Source of the DNA: Fibrobacter sp.
GTDB taxonomy: Bacteria; Fibrobacterota; Fibrobacteria; Fibrobacterales; Fibrobacteraceae
Length of the DNA: 64,000 nucleotides
Assembly: GCA_024399015.1 (NCBI GenBank)
Contig: JAKSIC010000001.1
Coordinates: forward strand, 558,001-622,000
Direction: 5' to 3'
The position numbers and the translations under genes were made by a program. How positions within the stretch are numbered: the first letter of the stretch is position 1; every line of letters starts with the position of its first letter. The notes under the pieces were generated by a model that did no database searches, was not told the DNA's origin, and worked only from the letters and a program-made list of their open reading frames with translations. Below are positions 59,701-64,000 of this stretch, piece by piece.

Positions 59701-62700
59701 TCACCCTGATTACTTGCAGTGATATACATATCCTTCAAGGAAGATACTGTTTGCAGATATGTCGGCCAGCCTTCCTTCAACAGAGGAAGTGTTGCCTGGA
59801 AATAGAATGAGAACTGTTGTGCAGCCACCATTCCCATCGCATTTGTCAAAGTCGCAGTTACAAGATTCGGTCCTTCAGGTTGCAGTTTATTGGGGAAGAA
59901 CTTCTTATTATCATCCGTTATCTTGGAATTGGCTAACTCAATCAAACGCATCGGGCGCAAAACAAACAATCCCATTTCATTAACCGGAGATTCTTCACCC
60001 TGTTCGATGTATACACGATCTCTTCCATTTCGTTCAATGTATGAATTCCAAGTATTGTCAGAATTTCTTTCAAAGAAAATCTGAACATCCATATTAAAGT
60101 CAAGTGCGATACTCCAAAGTAAATCAGGGCGTAAATCTTCAATTTGGAATCGATACTCTTCAACAAAATTTTGCATGACGATATTAGGCAAGTTATACCT
60201 AGTTATACGTCTAGTAATAGTTCCGTTCTCATCCTTTTTGAAGGAATCACCTCTCAAAGACAGAGAGTAATAATCTTCTGAAGTAACTAATTTCTTTTCC
60301 TTTAAATTTTGAACGTCACTTAAATGATCATATACAGATTCAATCTCAAACCCTTCATCGGAACCATTATTCTTTATATATTTTTGACGATATACCTGTT
60401 CCAAGCTATTATAATCAACAATTTCAGGAACTTCATGATCGGCACCGCTGACAGCCTTAAGCATCAAAGGAATATACTTATCACCCTCTTCAGAATGATG
60501 AACAACCATCTGCAAATTCATATACGGCTTTTCAAACATCAACATATCCATATCCGTATACGTAAATAGTCTGTTGGCTCCACTATGAAGTTTAACAGAA
60601 CCATCATTTATACCTTGAACAGATGATTTTAAAGATAACCCTGCAGATTTCTTCAATACATCAATATTATGGAACATAACCGATGTATTAACATTCTGAC
60701 CTACAATAATACCAGTATTCACCGATAACTGCGCAACCTTGCATGCTGGTGAAAAGCTTTTAGGGACCAAATCACATGCGGATCCCATAACTTGATCAAT
60801 CAGCTTACGATTAGCTTCAACAGCGCCTCCCACAAGTAACTGCGCCTTGAAAGTATTGTAATCCGAATATTCGTCATCCTGCTGCATCGTATGCAACGGA
60901 TACGCCATTCGTTTTACATCGGTAGCAGCAAACAGAGCTACGTTTCCACCATATGCACTATGCGACGGAACATCATATGTTCCTTCATCAAAAAAATTAA
61001 CGGAATAATTAACCAAACGTTGGGCAAAATCCTTATGACCCGTAGCAACACAATTCTCTGCAGTAAAACGATCCTCATCCTTAAGTTTGTAAATATTTTT
61101 AGCCAAATCTAAGGTATTTAGAATATTTAATGGATTAAGGGAAAAATCGCCCAGTTTACAATCTTCCGAACCCACCTCCATACCTTTATAACTTGGAGCA
61201 TAAGAGCTCATAAATGAAGATACAAATTGTTCTGTAACCTGTTGAGGAGCAAGTTCCGCAATTGCAGAGATAAAGGTGACCAACCAATTAGGCATATCAT
61301 CGATTACCCCTCCAAGATCAATCCATTCTAACAAGGCCCCAACACCATAGTCTACAGCAAAATCAACTAATTTTTCTACTGCAAATTGTGATGCCCCCTC
61401 CAATATTTGTTTCGACAAATGCTTCGTATCTACATACTGAAGCAAATCTAATGCCCAATCGGCCGCACTGGGTAAGTATCGCGCATATAAATCTAGTGAT
61501 TCAAGATCTTTTACCTTATCCCTTAAATATTCATTTAATTGGAAGATATATGCATCAACAATATCTTGTTTGATACCCAAAGTATCCAACAAAAACGTAC
61601 TTATAGCTTTTGAATACACTGTCTTAATATTTTCATTAAGACGTTTCTTGTCTACGTGATATTTTTTTTGAAAAAGATAATCTGCACGCGTACGACGACC
61701 GTTACCAATAGTCGGCATACCGTAGGAATACATGATTCGGTACATAGGACTATCATAAGATGAAAGCATTCCATAGGCATTCAACATCTGCGTTCTACCA
61801 ATCAATGTATCAATCTTCGCAGAGTTTGCTTGTCCACGAATGTAATTGTACAATAAATCTCTTTTATCTGCATCTTGAGAAGAATACCACAATGCCCCAT
61901 CTTTTTCATTATAAAAACCAAAATATTCATCATTCATATTGTTACTAGCAACTAAATTGGAGCCTGCGTTAACAATATTCATGATATTTTTTATCATGGG
62001 CACATAAAACTTTGAAACTGTCTTTGAATCAGAAAATGTGTACAAAAATGTAATCAGCGGAATTATTGTTGCCAAAAAAGATCCTGATATATCATGCTTC
62101 ATAAAATTCTTGTCTTTCGACAATAACGCATGATCCGCAAAACCAGTACCCTCATGTGGAGTGTCTGCAAACAGAATTTTGTCAACATCACCATTGTAAT
62201 CAACACTTTGAATGTATTCTCGAGCCACCATACCGCCCATACCATTAGCAATAAACACATATCTAGTAGGTAAAAAATCAGGACGAGCCTCCTTGAGGTC
62301 CGTCAGCGTTGGCATTTTGTTATTTTTGTTTTTAAAATTTTTTATCCAAGCGTATAAAAATGGATCAATATTTGCAAATTCTACAGAATACTGAGATTTG
62401 GGAATATACTTACCAGCAGTTCCATCCCAAGCATTTCTTGTCTTTTGTAAACTCACCATTTCAGAGGATTTCGTAGGCAACGCCATTTCCGATTCGTTTA
62501 GCACATCAGCAAACCAGTGTCCTAAAGCTTCATCAACAATAGAACTCAATTGCATCTTTTCGCCATCTTGCTGAATAATGGAATGTGTTTGAGCATCATA
62601 AATAGACTGCTTTTCACGGCAGTTTACGGTTTGCAACATATTATTATGTCCAGCCAATTCCGAAATCATTGCAGAAGGAGCTGCTGAAGGATTTTTGTAG

Positions 62701-62948
62701 GATCTGGAATAAATATTCGCCTTTGTATTGGCAACATTTTCCTGGAGATATTTCGCAACACCAGTCTTGCCCCAAATTTCGCTATTTTCATAGTGATTAC
62801 AGTAGTCTTCAAGAAGACCCATATTTGACGGATTCATTCCATCAAGCAAAATGAATAGGGTAGATTTGGCCGGCTCCATAGGAGTACCAAAACCAAAAGA
62901 AACTGCGGAAATGACAACAAGCAAAAGCTTACATACGGATGCACGCAT
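50742..62948 (-). CDS. Giant secreted protein, 4068 residues, degenerate lipase domain and type IX-like tail
   Basis: Begins with a signal peptide (MRASVCKLLLVVISAVSFGFG). Residues 30-300 resemble a PGAP1/lipase alpha/beta hydrolase, YVFIANGMGGMVAREYIQ followed by ADTPHEGTGFAD, but the nucleophile motif GHSMGG reads ANGMGG (Ser replaced by Gly236) and the oxyanion HG reads LLDGMNP, so it is probably inactive. The middle is long, beta-rich and Ig-like, with a FlgD-type unit near 2000-2080 (VDAGRYYFEVTAIDEDGN). Near the end come a LamG-like domain (about 3336-3525), a carbohydrate-binding-like segment (3530-3650), two CBM3-like stretches (3675-3985; SDKELKDVKLRYYYSGEDY) and a tail (GKYVLERVNAAGLTQKI...SGQYLVLRSG) like type IX secretion sorting domains. 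Domain names are from pattern only. Ribosome site GGAGG precedes the ATG. Codon use is AT-rich. First gene of a four-gene operon. Confidence 0.85.
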   Translation of the reverse strand: MRASVCKLLLVVISAVSFGFGTPMEPAKSTLFILLDGMNPSNMGLLEDYCNHYENSEIWGKTGVAKYLQENVANTKANIYSRSYKNPSAAPSAMISELAGHNNMLQTVNCREKQSIYDAQTHSIIQQDGEKMQLSSIVDEALGHWFADVLNESEMALPTKSSEMVSLQKTRNAWDGTAGKYIPKSQYSVEFANIDPFLYAWIKNFKNKNNKMPTLTDLKEARPDFLPTRYVFIANGMGGMVAREYIQSVDYNGDVDKILFADTPHEGTGFADHALLSKDKNFMKHDISGSFLATIIPLITFLYTFSDSKTVSKFYVPMIKNIMNIVNAGSNLVASNNMNDEYFGFYNEKDGALWYSSQDADKRDLLYNYIRGQANSAKIDTLIGRTQMLNAYGMLSSYDSPMYRIMYSYGMPTIGNGRRTRADYLFQKKYHVDKKRLNENIKTVYSKAISTFLLDTLGIKQDIVDAYIFQLNEYLRDKVKDLESLDLYARYLPSAADWALDLLQYVDTKHLSKQILEGASQFAVEKLVDFAVDYGVGALLEWIDLGGVIDDMPNWLVTFISAIAELAPQQVTEQFVSSFMSSYAPSYKGMEVGSEDCKLGDFSLNPLNILNTLDLAKNIYKLKDEDRFTAENCVATGHKDFAQRLVNYSVNFFDEGTYDVPSHSAYGGNVALFAATDVKRMAYPLHTMQQDDEYSDYNTFKAQLLVGGAVEANRKLIDQVMGSACDLVPKSFSPACKVAQLSVNTGIIVGQNVNTSVMFHNIDVLKKSAGLSLKSSVQGINDGSVKLHSGANRLFTYTDMDMLMFEKPYMNLQMVVHHSEEGDKYIPLMLKAVSGADHEVPEIVDYNSLEQVYRQKYIKNNGSDEGFEIESVYDHLSDVQNLKEKKLVTSEDYYSLSLRGDSFKKDENGTITRRITRYNLPNIVMQNFVEEYRFQIEDLRPDLLWSIALDFNMDVQIFFERNSDNTWNSYIERNGRDRVYIEQGEESPVNEMGLFVLRPMRLIELANSKITDDNKKFFPNKLQPEGPNLVTATLTNAMGMVAAQQFSFYFQATLPLLKEGWPTYLQTVSSLKDMYITASNQGDPYVFTSAEVCLIKSANGQYTPALNDCVPATVIPQTGSFDQNWYMEAHFGDELVKTLDDGEYIIQWKLKAKDVTGNVTPYNMNVSVILDKKKPDFELVFPEKQITNKIKDGSWAKIINKDNSSLRATRIFAIPEGSDDTIWVKKLNGTGVSEINLGWNLDMETLPQGKSTVYIQSMDYAEPSVKMGIILQDLYSSDADVANGAWRGLLGDDGVTFEPGINGVTLQKDIYIDSEDPSIDKNSIDVVALAFASPCSDCPTYTRPSSDETVVNASESVQLSFSLKGETSTAEHDSVRIQVMFIDTDRSLTKTFVAYHDFKVNSKYTFEEPSATRLTDGKYSVVVNLTDAAGNSSGNIDLHKIARIARTAPVVNSVMPAEPVYASAEDVDAATFTVSSSEIEVNRSDFTCYQKITNGLNASEWVFIGNVSADKMVAGKKVSTDYSLKSASIDIANGRYTAIVGCFDGAGNFSRSSEPFSVGFRYPVLTYPTAADGGIANDIIRISGIAPNPVVPDGNVQTAEYMIQWRSAGSTEWKTDGIQSTKKIASTMVNDLAIWDRSSLSAGTYELLLSVRGCREKENPKCSWVESEIETIKLVDIDEKQEKPTIRLSVPVDGLVPGGNEMGGITGELLGVNDGSEWTMDMKIYASDPYDATRMIVADQKYLDSMIISPFGGSATATLPQGVSIWQEGDLWTIKVNDVLVSNSLYDVPSLVMHYTHSGLEFVNAVAADKEVFYNADDPNHFAPELDVGYGRKPAYNYTSEWKLDGKKDFELKFKSSEPFIIDLSSVKDVNSKLYCGSSGNLCSKYFPMLLSSIQNEKLTDFPFSEVYVDINSFKMDFPWNGLITGGMYPSTPKVKVVAIATEKQPGSRVVTAEVPMLLAVGAPEIISNYSEDDIGQFVVSTEDNQQNELLRLSEIGYEFGLAGRNANVTVTVKNSDGRVIATLMNSQPCYASAKKNAHVVTWNGISDGNFAKVDAGRYYFEVTAIDEDGNKAVPRIYKFDIIHAGHLIAASNGRDPNSSAAELKMEEASKENDEYRFVGRADYRLTMDAKARILPEGKRTFKYYWDWKGEQYPAFYRANRFSLGIRRHRKSFPVTLVTRLSSTQYYLDYKYDPQNKCLKNSITVRKVTFDEDEYGGSFVIPKLSVSSGDNTDHLIGWNEDENVQYDINFDAKVFAIEDYEFIKSKIGGESVSYCEAWGKQSETKEGFTVSAQSSDFNANYSTTDHPTIKLWDYNKIFKYKSADKKLDGNKGAVTDGCTPSEANDYVCEQTESFNPHENMLSVSIEHVDGEEFFGNDDFDCSHWFGNCDNHKSATEIFAKVTFTVNDKYWNPEFGYSNLANKYVRFDHTNKTLYDAIRGYYVQATSPNNSVKNYYDGEKWMYNKYYGMVTPFEVQRYFFNENELLKGNPLLFSDEVSTAAVKLVPSKYEFGFMGVDHEDKYDANKYGKKVDFIATAIGTLQNGTPIAEVITSDMKAKFVGSSSNIDAWLNAPIDFYVTARVPMKQAARYHSNQQVAFPYVAPDDKYIPDGMGHDVLCDITEDMSKFDDQSTHCFMYYHAASRIHYGKQDWTDEQWINHFGASDDVTYFNNPMYASPMNPMSSMNLFGDLSKAWGKNTQEMTYLTSKVEDLSYENSVWTIDMNSIRETDELNSDFENPLQSELHSELVLSQESVENGWHMNDDGIVENEGQVETLSVNYIRSNDHKPLDDNNLRADVPETIEKDRIAAQNESDIFKDDDWTKQFALSNLMIFDRNNNEHEFFNAKLSENSENVKVIRSSTVPAERVSEIVTLLGNVPGNATHWTLSYLSGNRMVPIASSATSELESRDSYKIVKEIDVNTLQGNTSFFLTYGLDDAGGDVYYKQLDVHIGELLDPSEKKLVKSMYGNVSVQFPANAFESKTDVTVRVASMGDYDYTVFDGLYPVGTIVEVLPSHVFNQSDKDLWPRVSIEVTKESLGNQDPLDVKIYKPNYKEKTIVPLEVQELGFYFAGDLVYTCGDSSGTICVKPKNDEWDAIRVSGKTPTFSVFMLMDEEQAALVKPSEDNKIVPDFACEDGKSYIETTLWAGLVNGYLNYPYPCIGESNYMLQLRKDGSAIAEHQGLADGGIIWNIRKTDIQTNVSYKDALDSRLSLYGSNGKSLQIAGPIVYTDKTLPMIEDASIEVADYELQKRITVDAVLSDSESGIDSVVMDFHWAGKKIERRVQTGSTTVAEEFLLTKKMLSECVGCKFEAVMTVYDYGHNNVKTTLSSENIYPFPKSLVLWYPLADGAGNIAKEATNTGVDLNLGMKNPWYYGTALFFSSITDVAKPKDAWSGIGSVPMSVEFKLRSNVSREGTEFSILGWNGSKNWLIGLENVRDLFFEYDGRKILFDNALVKRGVETHYVLTVDGRNIRLYRDGVLVENKTLFSEFIWDTKGKPIVGSVDNYKSINARISNIRFFRNELSEDEVMDLYRGPVDAVEANIEIVRAVDLQERNDIIVDQSCDLAGMSYLRSKSPDLSGSVNWNVYTVAGRYDLFVLARGYDGLTSSIEVFVDGSFRGIHDVKGSGVWLSQMIDDVTMNLSTGEHNITIKPVGYTGVAAFAIANSESHVPASMISWNEDEWSIPDPKVQVEVAYPSYSDKSWLRANFRLRNISDKELKDVKLRYYYSGEDYLVSARAFYPNVNMGVYADAGNVFYTELQLTETISAYGSPYYGNGPQIGAYRTNNNALWNYDDDPSFDRAAVNGNFHITDKVAVLDEDGNLISKFNCYDGAGPAKIKTPSVRALALDERGSSTDASVISMVVENVGDIPVHGFEIRYFIHDTEKPEFDVYNNPFAETVEMVDVGNDMYYVSFRYDDVILNPGEKSDYGSGVKFALHHANWQGWNASDDASHYGLTCDFAQADSIVVLDQKGNLLWGGVPYPANALLEIAGDDDYGDLIVISSGEVVVSVPSTGKYVLERVNAAGLTQKILYSGIWSAGEHSVAVERASLISGQYLVLRSGRTILSRIVIK

Positions 62949-62978
62949 AACCCTCTAACCTCCAAAATTTTGCGACGA

Positions 62979-63005
62979 AATATAAAAATAAAAAACACAT
63001 GTCAA
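62979..63005 (-). promoter_or_regulatory. Promoter candidate for the giant-protein operon
   Basis: TTGACA (63000-63005) and TATATT (62979-62984) on the minus strand; spacing is 15 bases, shorter than ideal. The leader is about 25-30 bases with a GGAGG ribosome site. Confidence 0.4.
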
Positions 63006-63186
63006 CACATCATCAACCTTTTATCCCCGTTTTTTTTTGTTTTTAAAACACATATTTTCTAGCATTTTCAACGAACGTCATACAATCGCAGTATTTTGTA
63101 TGACAAAAGTTTTTTACATTGAAAAAACTACTCTTCATAGCCGTTATACGGATTAATAGACTTACGCAGGGGACCACCTACCTAGT

Positions 63187-63641
63187 CGCATGTTCTGCAT
63201 CTTGATTCCCGCGGTGGTTGCAGTGTGGGCCCTCTCCTTCCCCGCCGTGCGCATCCTGTTTGAACGCGGTGCCTTCCATCGCGAAACCACGGAAGCCATT
63301 ACTGAAATTCTCCGCTGGTACTTGCCCGTTTCTCTGGGCCTTTGCCTCCAGGCAGTTCTCGTGCGCAGCTTCTACGCTGCAGAACGCATGTGGCTCCCCA
63401 CCCTCCTGAACACAGGCATCTTCGCATTGACCATCCCCGCCTACTTGGCGTTGGGCGCACCCCTTGGCATCAAGAGCGTTCCTATCGTAGGCGCTACCGG
63501 TGCAATCCTCCAGGTTGTTTCCATGATCTTCATGTGGGCCCGTAAGAACGGTACCGACGGTATGAAGGAAGCCTTGATGAACATGGGCCGCGCACTGGTC
63601 GCATTCGGCATCATGATCTGTGCCGCCCTGGGCCTGGACCA
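63187..63641 (+). repeat. 455-bp direct repeat, right copy
   Basis: Identical to 47462-47916 base for base. Left of 63187 the sequence has no similarity to murJ, so the copy starts abruptly inside the gene. Confidence 0.95.
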
Positions 63642-63825
63642 CGTTACCGGCGAATTCGTCCGCAGCACAAGCCTTGTGGTCCTCGTGATCTACAGCTGTA
63701 TTGCAGGCGTAATCCTTCTGGCAGCCACCCTCTTCATCCAAAAGCTCTTGGGCAGCAAGGATGCAGGCGACATCCTGAACGAACTCCTTGGCAAGGTCCT
63801 GAGAAAGCTCCACCTGAAGAAATAA
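63187..63825 (+). pseudogene. 3' fragment of murJ
   Basis: Corresponds to about residues 317-527 of MurJ (first ATG inside is 63190). The N-terminal 60 percent is missing, so it cannot make a working flippase. Residues up to about 467 equal those of the intact gene; the last 61 differ at several places (for example STSLVV against NTNLVV, AATLFIQ against GLTLVIQ). No promoter or ribosome site was recognised in front. Confidence 0.9.
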
Positions 63826-63865
63826 GCAGAAAAAAAGCGCTGGTAATTTTCATATATCAAAAGAG

Positions 63866-63888
63866 CGACTCTTTCGAGCCGTTTTTTT
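63866..63888 (+). terminator. Terminator after the murJ fragment
   Basis: CGACTC and GAGCCG form a short stem with one mismatch around TTTC, followed by seven T. Weak but well placed. Confidence 0.55.
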
Positions 63889-64000
63889 CGTATTTCGCCT
63901 AAAAATGAGCTTTACTTCAGGCTAAAAATGTAATCCACATCACATTGAGGTGATACAGTAGGGACAGTTTGGGACATTTTGAGGGTTTGTATATTTAAAA

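Noticed and set aside
47462-63641. The 455-bp repeat as att sites of an integrase-driven element
   Set aside because: Far longer than usual att cores, and no integrase, recombinase or transposase gene is visible in the island.

Overview
The window reads as a chromosome segment of a Fibrobacter-type bacterium (phylum Fibrobacterota). Three things point there: a decayed lipoprotein gene with the Fibrobacter succinogenes major paralogous (FISUMP) domain near 0.9-2.1 kb, three tandem family-45 cellulase lipoproteins with Ser/Ala linkers at 37.5-42.5 kb, and a 4068-residue secreted protein ending in a type IX-secretion-like tail. Housekeeping genes show no rRNA, prophage, transposase or CRISPR array nearby. 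I had no search tools, so the taxonomic call is inference from gene families.

Layout. 0-0.6 kb (minus): tRNA-Thr(UGU), tRNA-Tyr, tRNA-Thr(GGU) and the 5' end of a tuf gene, the classical tRNA-tufB unit, cut by the window edge. 0.9-2.1 kb: FISUMP pseudogene. 2.2-4.0 kb (plus): acyl-CoA thioesterase-like gene and rarA. 4.0-6.0 kb (minus): three AT-rich genes for unknown envelope proteins. 6.1-9.9 kb (minus): M48 protease and lemA, a YhcG/DUF1016 nuclease with a structured leader, and a YggS-type PLP protein. 10.0-16.4 kb: lytic transglycosylase (plus), then lon, clpX, clpP, tig and tRNA-Leu (minus), a protein quality-control block. 16.5-22.8 kb (minus): a five-gene polysaccharide export operon.

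22.9-36.9 kb (minus) is one long translation operon: tuf, then the S10, spc and alpha ribosomal protein genes with secY, infA, rpmJ, rpoA and rplQ. Two short genes, rpmD and rpmJ, lie in the gaps. rpsD, map and adk are absent from their frequent places.

37.5-42.5 kb (plus) holds the three GH45 lipoproteins. 42.7-48.1 kb carries an alpha/beta hydrolase, ahcY, a predicted outer-membrane barrel protein and murJ. 48.1-63.2 kb is a visibly AT-rich island on the minus strand. Its core is a compact four-gene operon: the giant secreted protein with a degenerate lipase domain, a small lipoprotein, a barrel-like protein and a LolA-like protein. The island is bracketed by murJ: intact murJ on the left and a 3' murJ fragment on the right, which share a 455-bp identical block. 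This is either a real insertion or duplication or an assembly artefact.

The most promising candidates for something new are the giant-protein operon (possible dedicated surface-display system), the murJ-bracketed island, the repeated 60-residue module at the N-termini of the GH45 proteins, and the Shine-Dalgarno-sequestering leader of the YhcG gene.
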